Positions 33,887 through 41,645 of a stretch of 63,103 bases of DNA are shown in pieces; the stretch's first letter is position 1; each line of letters opens with the position of its first letter. The notes beneath the pieces are model-generated. The model saw nothing but the letters and a program-made list of their open reading frames with translations. It ran no database searches and was not told the DNA's origin. Source of the stretch: Nocardia miyunensis NBRC 108239 (lineage in GTDB: Bacteria; Actinomycetota; Actinomycetes; Mycobacteriales; Mycobacteriaceae); assembly GCF_001613065.1 (NCBI RefSeq), contig NZ_BDBQ01000041.1:1-63103 (forward strand). The letters run 5' to 3'. The translations under genes and the position numbers were made by a program.

Positions 33887-35545
33887 CTAGCCGATCGCGG
33901 GGCCCAACAGGTCGTCGGCGTCGGTGATCCGGTAGGCATACCCCTGTTCGGCCAGGAAACGCTGCCTGTGCGCAGCATATTCTGCATCCAGCGTGTCGCG
34001 GGACACCACAGAATAGAAGTGCGCCTGCCCGCCATCGTGTTTCGGGCGCAGCAATCGGCCGAGCCGCTGAGCCTCCTCCTGGCGGGAGCCGAAGGTGCCC
34101 GAAACCTGTACTGCCACAGACGCTTCGGGAAGATCGATGGAGAAGTTGGCCACCTTGCTCACCACCAGCACCGGAATTTCGCCGTTGCGGAACGCGTCGA
34201 ACAGCGCCTCGCGCTCCCTGGTGCGGGTCGAGCCCTGGATCACCGGGGCGTTCAGATGTTCGCCCAGTTCGTCCAGCTGATCCAGATAGGCGCCGATGAC
34301 CAGGCTCGGAGCGTCCTTGTGCCGCGCGAGGATCGACTCCACCACGGGAAGTTTGGTGCGCGCGGTGGAGCACAGCTTGTAGCGTTCCTCGGGTTCGGCG
34401 GTCGCGTAGGCCATGCGTTCGGCGTCGGTGAGCGTCACCCGCACCTCGATGCAGTCGGCCGGGGCGATCCAGCCCTGCGCCTCGATATCCTTCCAGGGCG
34501 CGTCGTACCGCTTGGGGCCGATCAGCGAGAACACATCGCCCTCGCGGCCGTCCTCGCGGACCAGGGTCGCGGTGAGACCGAGGCGGCGGCGCGATTGCAG
34601 ATCGGCCGTCATCCGGAAGACCGGGGCGGGCAGCAGATGCACCTCGTCGTAGATGACCAGTCCCCAGTCGCGGCTGTCGAACAGTTCCAGATGCCGGTAC
34701 TCGCCCTTGGTCTTACGGGTGATGACCTGGTATGTCGCGATGGTGACCGGGCGGATCTCCTTGCGCTCGCCGGAGTATTCACCGATCTCGTCCTCGGTGA
34801 GCGAGGTGCGCGCCAGCAGCTCGCGCCGCCACTGCCGGCCCGCGACCGTATTGGTCACCAGGATCAGCGTGGTGGCCTGGGCCTTGGCCATCGCGGCCGC
34901 GCCGACCATGGTCTTACCCGCGCCGCAGGGCAACACCACCACACCCGAACCGCCCGCCCAGAACGAATCCGCGGCCAGTTCCTGATAGTCGCGCAGGTGC
35001 CATGCGTGGGTGCCGAAGTCCAGGTCGATCGCGTGCGCCTCGCCGTCGACGTATCCGGCCAGATCCTCGGCGGGCCAGCCCACCTTGAGCAGCATCTGCT
35101 TGATCCGGCCGCGTTCGGACGGGTGCACCACGACCGTGTCGTCATCGATGCGCGCGCCGAGCATGGGCTGGATCTTCTTGTGCCGCAGGATCTCTTCCAG
35201 CACCGCGCGATCGAGGCTGATCAGCACCAGCCCGTGCGCGGGATGTTTCATCAGTTGCAGCCGCCCGTACCGGGCCATGGTGTCCACGACATCGACCAGC
35301 AGCGGCTGCGGCACCGCGTATCGGGAGTACTTCACCAGCGCGTCGACGACCTGCTCGGCATCGTGCCCGGCCGCGCGCGCATTCCACAGCGCGAGCGGGG
35401 TCACCCGATAGGTGTGCACATGTTCGGGCGCGCGCTCGAGTTCGGCGAACGGCGCGATCGCCTGACGCGCGGCATCGGCCTGCTCGTGCTCGACTTCGAG
35501 CAAGAGGGTCTTGTCGCTCTGAACGATGAGTGGTCCATCTGTCAC
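33887..35545 (-). CDS. xpb: Bacterial XPB-type DNA helicase
   Basis: SF2 3'-5' helicase related to eukaryotic XPB/ERCC3, active in DNA unwinding and repair (known for the mycobacterial enzyme). The product is 552 residues. Motif I 'VVLPCGAGKTMVGAAAM' (about 205), motif II 'VIYDEVHLLPAP' (DEVH, about 297), motif III 'LGLTATLVREDGR', and motif VI 'EEAQRLGRLLRPK' are all present. An N-terminal damage-recognition-like region precedes them. GTG chosen with a GCAGGAGG site 6 nt upstream; the frame is open for another 1.5 kb upstream, but that part has no coding character. First gene of the run with DUF3239, LysE and perhaps M1. Confidence 0.93.
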   Translation of the reverse strand: MTDGPLIVQSDKTLLLEVEHEQADAARQAIAPFAELERAPEHVHTYRVTPLALWNARAAGHDAEQVVDALVKYSRYAVPQPLLVDVVDTMARYGRLQLMKHPAHGLVLISLDRAVLEEILRHKKIQPMLGARIDDDTVVVHPSERGRIKQMLLKVGWPAEDLAGYVDGEAHAIDLDFGTHAWHLRDYQELAADSFWAGGSGVVVLPCGAGKTMVGAAAMAKAQATTLILVTNTVAGRQWRRELLARTSLTEDEIGEYSGERKEIRPVTIATYQVITRKTKGEYRHLELFDSRDWGLVIYDEVHLLPAPVFRMTADLQSRRRLGLTATLVREDGREGDVFSLIGPKRYDAPWKDIEAQGWIAPADCIEVRVTLTDAERMAYATAEPEERYKLCSTARTKLPVVESILARHKDAPSLVIGAYLDQLDELGEHLNAPVIQGSTRTREREALFDAFRNGEIPVLVVSKVANFSIDLPEASVAVQVSGTFGSRQEEAQRLGRLLRPKHDGGQAHFYSVVSRDTLDAEYAAHRQRFLAEQGYAYRITDADDLLGPAIG

Positions 35546-35806
35546 GGCGCCTCCTGCGGTTCGCGGGCCGGGGTCCATTGTTGCCGATGGGACCGACACG
35601 ACCGCCGCCACCGGGGGTGAGCACGCAATGTACCCGCTCAGAAGGTTGATACGACGCGTTCGCGCGAACTGCACCGCCCGACCGGGTGCCCATCCCCTGC
35701 TGCAACGCCGCACCCTCGGGTGATCTTCCCATCCGCCGGGCTCGATATACGAGCCGTGGCCGCGGCGCCCGGCATCGCCCCGGATCCCGCGCGCTACGTT
35801 GTGAGC

Positions 35807-36982
35807 ATGCAGAACCCGCCCACGGTCACCCGCCTGCGCCCGTTCGCCTCGACGATCTTCGCCGAGATGACCGAACTCGCCGTGCGTCACGGCGCGGTCA
35901 ATCTCGGGCAGGGATTCCCGGACTCGAACGGTCCGGCAGCCATGCTCGAGGCGGCCGAGCGCGCCATCGCCGACGGGTTCAACCAGTACCCGCCCGGTCG
36001 CGGGGTGCCGGCCCTGCGGCAGGCGATCGCACGGGATCGCGGCGAGCGGTACGGCACCCGGTACGACCCGGACAGCGAGATCCTGGTCACGGTCGGGGCC
36101 ACCGAGGCGATCAGCGCCGCGGTGCTCGGTCTGGTCGAGCCCGGCATGGAAGTGGTGCTGATCGAGCCGTACTACGACTCCTACGCCGCGGCGGTCGCAT
36201 TGGCCGGCGCCACCCGGCGCACCGCCCGGCTGGTGCCCGACGGCGACGGTTTCGCCCTGGACCTGGACAGCCTGCGTGCCGCGATCACCGCGAAAACCCG
36301 TCTGCTGCTGTTGAATTCGCCACACAACCCGACCGGGACGGTGCTGGGCCGCGCGGATCTGCTGGCCATCGCCGAGCTGGCCCGCGAACACGACCTCATC
36401 GTGGTGACCGACGAGGTGTACGAACACCTCACCTTCGACGGGCACGAGCACATCAGCATCTCCACCCTGCCCGGAATGTTCGAGCGAACCGTCGTGATAT
36501 CCAGTGCCGCAAAGACTTTCAGCGTCACCGGCTGGAAGATCGGCTGGGCCTGCGCACCCGCGCCGCTGCTGGACGGCGTCCTGGCGGCCAAACAGTTCCT
36601 CACCTTCGTCGGCGGCGGCCCGTTCCAGCCCGCGGTCGCGTACGCCCTCGAACACGAACTGCCCTGGGTGGCGACGTTGCGGGATACGTTGTCGGACAAG
36701 CGCGTCCGCCTGTCCAAGGCCCTCGCCGAGGCCGGATTCGGCGTCAAACGCAGCGACGGAACCTATTTCGTCTGCGCCGACATCACCCCTCTCACCGCCG
36801 ACGACGCGATGACCTTCTGCCGCGAACTGCCCGAGCGCCTCGGCGTGGCCGCCGTGCCCCTGTCGGTCTTCGCCGACGACGCCGAATCCTGGAATCGCCT
36901 GGTGCGCTTCACCTTCTGCAAGAAGGAGGAAACCATCACAGAGGGCATCCGCCGCCTGCACGCTCACCCCGCCTCCCCGTGA
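35807..36982 (+). CDS. dapC: Probable N-succinyldiaminopimelate aminotransferase DapC
   Basis: Class I/II PLP aminotransferase of 391 residues, likely for lysine and peptidoglycan meso-DAP synthesis. Motifs: 'VNLGQGFPDSNGP', 'YYDSYAAAVALAG', 'NSPHNPTGTVLGRADL', 'VTDEVYEHLTFDG' and the Schiff-base Lys in 'SSAAKTFSVTGWKIGW'. Order beside the xpb region matches Rv0858c in M. tuberculosis as I recall. A TACGTT -10-like element lies 6 nt before the ATG; a GTG two codons upstream is an alternative start. Related enzymes use kynurenine or methionine, so specificity is inferred. Confidence 0.85.
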   Translation: MQNPPTVTRLRPFASTIFAEMTELAVRHGAVNLGQGFPDSNGPAAMLEAAERAIADGFNQYPPGRGVPALRQAIARDRGERYGTRYDPDSEILVTVGATEAISAAVLGLVEPGMEVVLIEPYYDSYAAAVALAGATRRTARLVPDGDGFALDLDSLRAAITAKTRLLLLNSPHNPTGTVLGRADLLAIAELAREHDLIVVTDEVYEHLTFDGHEHISISTLPGMFERTVVISSAAKTFSVTGWKIGWACAPAPLLDGVLAAKQFLTFVGGGPFQPAVAYALEHELPWVATLRDTLSDKRVRLSKALAEAGFGVKRSDGTYFVCADITPLTADDAMTFCRELPERLGVAAVPLSVFADDAESWNRLVRFTFCKKEETITEGIRRLHAHPASP

Positions 36983-37126
36983 CCTCGGCGTACCCCCACG
37001 CTCACCGCGACGACAATCTGCACCCCACCGAGGCACTGTCGCGGTCCGGTCCGAACCCACTCGTCTCCCTGTTGCCTGTCAGGACATCGGAAAGGTCGGT
37101 GGGTGCGGATCGGACTGCGCCAGAAC

Positions 37127-38212
37127 TCACCGAGGGGTGACGGCAGCCGCGAGGCGGTCCAATTGGGCTGCGGTGATGTTCCAGTCGAGGCAGGCGTCGG
37201 TGATGGACTGGCCGTAGGTGAGGTCGGCGGCGCGGCCGAGGGTCAGGTCCTGGCGGCCCGCGACCAGGAAGCTCTCCATCATCAGCCCGACGACGCGGCG
37301 GTCGCCCGCGGCGAGACGTTCGGCGATATCGGTGACGACGTCGACCTGACGGTTGTGGTCCTTGTTGCTGTTGCCGTGGCTGGCGTCGACCACGACTCGC
37401 TGGGGCAGCTGCGCCTTCTCCAACCGCAGGCATGCCTCGGCGACGGAGGCGGCGTCGTAGTTGGTGCCGTTGCTGCCGCCGCGCAGGATGACGTGGCAGT
37501 CCGGATTTCCGGACGTGCGGATCAGCGCGGAACGACCGTCCAGATCGGTCCCCGGGAAAACGTGGCTGGCCCCGGCCGCACGCACACCGTCCACGGCGAC
37601 CTGCACATCACCGTCGGTGCCGTTCTTGATGCCGACCGGCATGGACAGCGCACTCGACAGCTGCCGATGCACCTGGCTGGCCGCGGTGCGCGCGCCGATC
37701 GCGCCGTAGGAGACCAGATCGGCGATGTACTGCGGGGTGATCGGATCGAGGAATTCACAGGCGACCGGCAGACCGAGCGCGGTGATGTCGACCAGCAGCC
37801 GGCGTCCCAGCCCCAGACCGGTGTTGACGTCGAACGATCCGTCAAGATGCGGATCGTTGATCAGGCCCTTCCAGCCGAGCGTGGTGCGCGGCTTCTCGAA
37901 GTACACCCGCATCACCACGTGCAGCCGGTCGGACAGTTCGGCGGCCTTGGCGGCCAGCCGCCGCGCGTAGTCCATCGCCGCCGCGGGATCGTGCACCGAA
38001 CACGGCCCGACGACGACCATCAGGCGTTCGTCGGTGCCGTTCAGCACGTCGACGGTGGCCTTGCGGCCGGCCCGGACGACATCGGCGAGGGCGTTATCGA
38101 TGGGGTGCGCACGTCGCACGTCGGCGGGCGAGAGCAGCGGGCTCACGCTCAGGGTGCGACGGTCGTCCAGATCGGCGAGGGGGTTCGCGGCGGCATCGGC
38201 TGCGGTTGTCAT
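37127..38212 (-). CDS. aroG: Class I DAHP synthase (aromatic pathway entry)
   Basis: Condenses phosphoenolpyruvate and erythrose 4-phosphate to DAHP, the first step of the shikimate pathway. The 361-residue protein is the E. coli AroFGH type: 'VVVGPCSVHDPAAAMDYA', 'YFEKPRTTLGWKGLINDP', 'GARTAASQVHRQLSS', 'ILRGGSNGTNYD' and 'VDASHGNSNKDHNRQ'. Feedback specificity (Tyr, Phe or Trp) cannot be read from the sequence. The ATG follows an AGGATCC-type site. An aromatic-rich leader peptide and alternative hairpins upstream indicate attenuation control. Confidence 0.93.
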   Translation of the reverse strand: MTTAADAAANPLADLDDRRTLSVSPLLSPADVRRAHPIDNALADVVRAGRKATVDVLNGTDERLMVVVGPCSVHDPAAAMDYARRLAAKAAELSDRLHVVMRVYFEKPRTTLGWKGLINDPHLDGSFDVNTGLGLGRRLLVDITALGLPVACEFLDPITPQYIADLVSYGAIGARTAASQVHRQLSSALSMPVGIKNGTDGDVQVAVDGVRAAGASHVFPGTDLDGRSALIRTSGNPDCHVILRGGSNGTNYDAASVAEACLRLEKAQLPQRVVVDASHGNSNKDHNRQVDVVTDIAERLAAGDRRVVGLMMESFLVAGRQDLTLGRAADLTYGQSITDACLDWNITAAQLDRLAAAVTPR

Positions 38213-38238
38213 CGTGTGGATCCTGATCTCCGGTCCGG

Positions 38239-38286
38239 CCCACCGAGAGGAAGTACCCGTCGAGCCGGCAGTCCGGCTCGGGGTGG
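38239..38286 (-). promoter_or_regulatory. Mutually exclusive hairpins between leader and DAHP synthase gene
   Basis: An 8-bp hairpin with a 4-nt loop (38261-38280, CGAGCCGG/CCGGCTCG in sense) competes with a longer-range pairing of CCACCCCGAG (38286-38277) with CTCGGTGG (38247-38240), because both use the CGAG at 38277-38280. A third stem (38310-38328, 7 bp, 5-nt loop) lies inside the leader frame. This is the architecture expected of ribosome-mediated attenuation. There is no U-tract, so the off state may block translation or use Rho. Confidence 0.5.
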
Positions 38287-38292
38287 ATTAGG

Positions 38293-38358
38293 TCAGCGCG
38301 GTTCACCGACCGGCCCACCCGGGGCCGGGGAGATAAACCAGAAATACACGCGCTGCAC
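38293..38358 (-). CDS. Leader peptide of the DAHP synthase gene (Tyr-Phe-Trp-Phe)
   Basis: A 21-codon frame begins GTG-CAG-CGC-GTG and then has four consecutive aromatic codons, TAT TTC TGG TTT (residues 5-8, VYFWF), followed by a Pro/Gly-rich end (SPAPGGPVGEPR). It ends 80 nt before the DAHP synthase ATG. A run covering all three aromatic amino acids right before their biosynthetic gene is the hallmark of an attenuator peptide; Corynebacterium glutamicum has an analogous aro leader (from memory). No ribosome site, but a -10 element at 7 nt makes a leaderless start likely. Confidence 0.65.
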   Translation of the reverse strand: MQRVYFWFISPAPGGPVGEPR

Positions 38359-38365
38359 GTCGGCG

Positions 38366-38371
38366 ACTGTA
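38366..38371 (-). promoter_or_regulatory. -10 element for aro leader transcript
   Basis: TACAGT (sense, minus strand) ends 7 nt before the GTG of the leader peptide. This fits a transcript that begins at the leader start codon. Confidence 0.45.
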
Positions 38372-38554
38372 GCACAGCGCAATTGCACGGACGGTAGGGC
38401 TATTAGGGCCTTAGGGCGTGGCCGGGTAGGCGTTCGGTCTCTACCGGCGTACCAGCTGGGCCGGATAGGCTCGCTTTCTCAGCGGTAGAGAGATCTGACG
38501 CAGGGCCCCCGGTCGACGGTGCGCATCCGGCGTCAGGCATTCGAAGGCAAGCCG

Positions 38555-40012
38555 ATGACCGACCCACGCGAATACCATTTGAGCCAGTCGGACCTGTTCT
38601 CCTGGACCATGGAGCGTGATGCGATCCTGCGCTCGACGGTCGTGTCGATCCTGATCCTGGACGCCGCCCCGGAGGTGAGTCGGTTGCTGCGGACGGTGGA
38701 TCGCGCATCGCGAGTGGCACCGAAATTCCGGGACAGACTGGTCGCGTTGCCGATCGGCTTGGCTCCGCCGCGGTGGACACCCGACACCGATTTCGACCTG
38801 TCCTGGCATGTGCGGCACATCGCGCTGCCCGCGTCGACGGAGGTTTCGTCGGTACTGGAGTTCGCGCGCTACGAGGCGATGACCGCCTTCGATCCGGTGC
38901 GGCCGCTGTGGCAGCTGACCCTGCTGACCGGCCTGACCGGCGGTAAGGCAGCGCTGGTTCTCAAGTTTCATCATTCGCTCAGCGACGGTCTGGGCGGCAT
39001 CCAGCTGGCGAACGAGATCGTCGATTTCACCCGGTCCGCCAGTGATCGCGGCCCGGCGCCCGAGCGGCCCCGCGCGCGACCCGGCGAGTTAGCCGACATC
39101 CTGGCCTGGAACCGGGCCGTCGGTTCGGCGCTGGCGCGCGGCGGTCTGGCGCGCCTGCTGCCCCTGGCCCGGCGAGCGGTGCGCGATCCGTTGCGAACCA
39201 TCCGGGACAGCGCGGCCATGGCCGTATCTTTCGCACATCTGGTGTGGCCCGTGACCGATACCTGGTCCCCGGTGATGACGAAGCGTGGTCTCGGACGGCG
39301 GTTCGCGACGCTCGATGTGCCGGTCGCGCAATTGCGCGAGGCGGCGCACGGCACGGGCTGCACGATCAACGACGCCTTCCTGGCCGCGATCGTGCTGGGT
39401 TCGCGCGCCTACCACGCACGTCACGGCGCGGATATCGAGCGGCTTCGCGTGACAATGCCGATCAGTCTGCGCAAGGCCGGCGACCCGGTCGGCGGTAATC
39501 GACTCACGTTGGCCAGGCTCGCCCTCCCCGCCGACACCTCGAACCCCGCGGATCTGATGCGCGCCTTGCACACAGTGGTGGTGAAGTGCCGTCGCGAACC
39601 GGCTATGCCGTATTCGGCAGCCGCGGCGGCCGCCCTGAATCGGTTACCCGTCGGCATGGTCGGCGCCATGTTGAAGCATGTGGACTTCGTCGCGTCGAAC
39701 GTCCCGGGCTCCCCCGTGCCGATGTACATCGCCGGTGCGGAAATCGAGCGGATGTACGCATTCGGCCCCACGATCGGCACGGCATTCAACGTGATCCTGA
39801 TCTCCCATGCGGGGACCTGCTGCGTGGGGATCAACGCCGACACCGCCGCTGTGCCCGACCCGGATGTCCTGCGGGAGTGTCTCGCCGGTGGCTTCCGCGC
39901 CGTGCTCGGCGAGGCTGCTCATCGAGCCGACGGCATCGCCGGCGCACAGCGGGACGTCGTGGACGAGGCGGTCGTGTCCCCCGATCGTCCCCCGCACCTG
40001 ACGACACGTTGA
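38555..40012 (+). CDS. WS/DGAT family acyltransferase
   Basis: Wax ester synthase/acyl-CoA:diacylglycerol acyltransferase type, making storage lipid from acyl-CoA. The 485-residue product has the catalytic motif 'LKFHHSLSDGLGGIQL' (HHxxxDG), 'PLWQLTLLTGL' before it, and the C-terminal 'VASNVPGSPVPMYIAGAEI' and 'GTAFNVILISHAGTCCVGINAD'. Many paralogues occur in nocardiae; which lipids it makes is unknown. It is divergent from the aro leader by about 200 bp. ATG chosen from family start (YHLSQSDLFSW). Confidence 0.9.
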   Translation: MTDPREYHLSQSDLFSWTMERDAILRSTVVSILILDAAPEVSRLLRTVDRASRVAPKFRDRLVALPIGLAPPRWTPDTDFDLSWHVRHIALPASTEVSSVLEFARYEAMTAFDPVRPLWQLTLLTGLTGGKAALVLKFHHSLSDGLGGIQLANEIVDFTRSASDRGPAPERPRARPGELADILAWNRAVGSALARGGLARLLPLARRAVRDPLRTIRDSAAMAVSFAHLVWPVTDTWSPVMTKRGLGRRFATLDVPVAQLREAAHGTGCTINDAFLAAIVLGSRAYHARHGADIERLRVTMPISLRKAGDPVGGNRLTLARLALPADTSNPADLMRALHTVVVKCRREPAMPYSAAAAAALNRLPVGMVGAMLKHVDFVASNVPGSPVPMYIAGAEIERMYAFGPTIGTAFNVILISHAGTCCVGINADTAAVPDPDVLRECLAGGFRAVLGEAAHRADGIAGAQRDVVDEAVVSPDRPPHLTTR

Positions 40013-40037
40013 CATCGCCGGGCGGGGGAGGCGAATC

Positions 40038-40511
40038 TCAGCCGAACATGCCCGGCTCGTACCCGCCCGCGGGGGTCTGCGCGATGACGTTGAACCGGTT
40101 GTAGGCGTTGATCACCGCGATGACCGAGATCAACGCACCGATCTGCTCGTCGTCGTAGTGCTTGCGCACCTGCTCCCAGACCTCGTCACTGACGCCGGTC
40201 TGCTCGTCGGCGATCCGGGTGCCCTCCTCGGCAAGCGCGAGCGCGGCCCGCTCGGGCTCGGTGAATACGGTGGCCTCCCGCCACGCCGCGACCAGGTTGA
40301 GCCGCACCCAGTCCTCCCCGTCCGCCACCGCGTCCTTGGCGTGCATATCGGTGCAGAACCCACAACCGTTGATCTGGCTGGCCCGCAACTTCACCAATTC
40401 CTGGGTGCGCTTGGGCAGCGTGGACTGGTCGAGCACCTGCCCGACGGCGCCCAGCCGCTTGATGACCTTCGAGACGACATCGATTTCGAATGCGTTCAGG
40501 CGAGCTTCCAT
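40038..40511 (-). CDS. AhpD-like carboxymuconolactone decarboxylase family protein
   Basis: The 157-residue protein has the redox motif 'LVKLRASQINGCGFCTDMHAKDA' (CxxC followed by His), as in alkylhydroperoxidase AhpD and its relatives. Typically all-helical and trimeric or hexameric. The paired cysteines predict peroxidase-like or thiol-disulfide activity. No ahpC is nearby. It is convergent with the WS/DGAT gene. ATG start. Confidence 0.88.
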   Translation of the reverse strand: MEARLNAFEIDVVSKVIKRLGAVGQVLDQSTLPKRTQELVKLRASQINGCGFCTDMHAKDAVADGEDWVRLNLVAAWREATVFTEPERAALALAEEGTRIADEQTGVSDEVWEQVRKHYDDEQIGALISVIAVINAYNRFNVIAQTPAGGYEPGMFG

Positions 40512-40618
40512 GACTGCGTCCTCACTCTCGCTGTTTCCGCCGCATCGGCGGCACTACACCAAGAAGACGTCGCGGCTCAGCACAGTGTGACAGCCCGGAA
40601 AGTGACCTGCCTCACAAG

Positions 40619-41497
40619 TCAGCCGAAGTGGTAGGTGACCTTCGTCAGCTGTTCGGACAGGTCCCACAGGCGGCGCGAGCTGACCTCGTCCTTGGAGGCG
40701 GCCGAGGAACTGCTGAGGGCCGGGTGGCCACGCAGTCCGCCCAGGCGGTCGGGGCCGTAGAAGCCGCCGGGCTCCACGCCGTCGGCGGTGGCCGCGTAGA
40801 GGCTGGGCAGCGCGCCCATCTCCGCACTCTGCGCCAGGATGCGGTTGCCCAGCGGCATGATCACGCTGATCAGGGATTCGGTGTGGAACTGCAGATCGGT
40901 CGCCGCGTAACCGGGATGGGCGGCGACGGAGATCTTCGACGAACCGTGTGCGCTCAGTCGGCGCTGCAACTCGCGGGCGAACATCAGATTGGCCAGTTTG
41001 GCCTGCCCGTAGGCCTTCCAGCGCGCGTACCGGCGATGCTCCCAGTTCAGGTCGGTCAGATCGATCCGCCCGATCAGATGCGCACCGCTGGACACGGTGA
41101 CGATCCGATCGGAGATCTTGTCCAACAGCAGTCCGGCGAGCGCGAAATGACCGAGATGATTTGTGCCGACCTGCATTTCGAAACCCTGCGCGGTGCGGCG
41201 CAGCGGCAGCGCCATCACCCCGGCGTTGTTGATCAGCACGTCCGTGGGGCCGACGGATTCGGCGAATTCACGCACCGAATCCAGATCGGCCAGATCCAGC
41301 CGGCGCACCTGCGCCCGCTCACCGATGGTGTCCGCGACCGCCCGCGCCTTCACCTCGTCGCGACAGGCCATGACCACTTGCGCACCCGCACCGGCCAGGG
41401 CTCTCGCGGTGACCGCGCCCAGCCCGCTGTTGGCGCCGGTGACGATGAACGTCCGGCCGCTCTGATCGGGGATGTCGGCAATATCCCAATCACTCAC
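40619..41497 (-). CDS. Short-chain dehydrogenase/reductase
   Basis: NAD(P)-dependent oxidoreductase of 292 residues. Rossmann motif 'FIVTGANSGLGAVTARALAG', 'MACRDEVKARA' (Arg favouring NADP), 'VLINNAGVM', catalytic Ser in 'IVTVSSGAHLIG' and 'AYGQAKLANLMF' (YxxxK). It is of the retinol-dehydrogenase/WWOX-like group common in actinobacteria; substrate unknown. The GTG start is preceded at 7 nt by TAGACT, a -10-like element. Divergent from the siderophore gene. Confidence 0.88.
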   Translation of the reverse strand: MSDWDIADIPDQSGRTFIVTGANSGLGAVTARALAGAGAQVVMACRDEVKARAVADTIGERAQVRRLDLADLDSVREFAESVGPTDVLINNAGVMALPLRRTAQGFEMQVGTNHLGHFALAGLLLDKISDRIVTVSSGAHLIGRIDLTDLNWEHRRYARWKAYGQAKLANLMFARELQRRLSAHGSSKISVAAHPGYAATDLQFHTESLISVIMPLGNRILAQSAEMGALPSLYAATADGVEPGGFYGPDRLGGLRGHPALSSSSAASKDEVSSRRLWDLSEQLTKVTYHFG

Positions 41498-41504
41498 GCT
41501 CCAA

Positions 41505-41510
41505 AGTCTA
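41505..41510 (-). promoter_or_regulatory. -10 element for leaderless SDR gene
   Basis: TAGACT (sense, minus strand) lies 7 nt before the GTG. No ribosome site visible. Inferred. Confidence 0.35.
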
Positions 41511-41583
41511 GATGCCCGGCCCGGGCGCGTCCCCACCCACGATCCCGCGGAACGGCCGAACAGCACATTCCGAGCACAATGAG

Positions 41584-41602
41584 ATAGGGTTGCCTAACCT
41601 GT
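41584..41602 (+). promoter_or_regulatory. IdeR/DtxR box before salicylate-AMP ligase gene
   Basis: ATAGGGTTGCCTAACCTGT matches the consensus TTAGGTTAGGCTAACCTAA at about 13-14 of 19 positions. It is centred about 50 bp before the GTG start. Fe-loaded IdeR is expected to repress the gene. Confidence 0.7.
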
Positions 41603-41645
41603 GTAATCGGCACACTGATTACATCGTGATCGTGAGGCAGGACCC

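Noticed and set aside
35546..37060. 5' extension of the xpb frame giving a 1057-residue protein
   Set aside because: It runs antisense through dapC and lacks protein character; the GTG at 35545 has a strong ribosome site and the family length.
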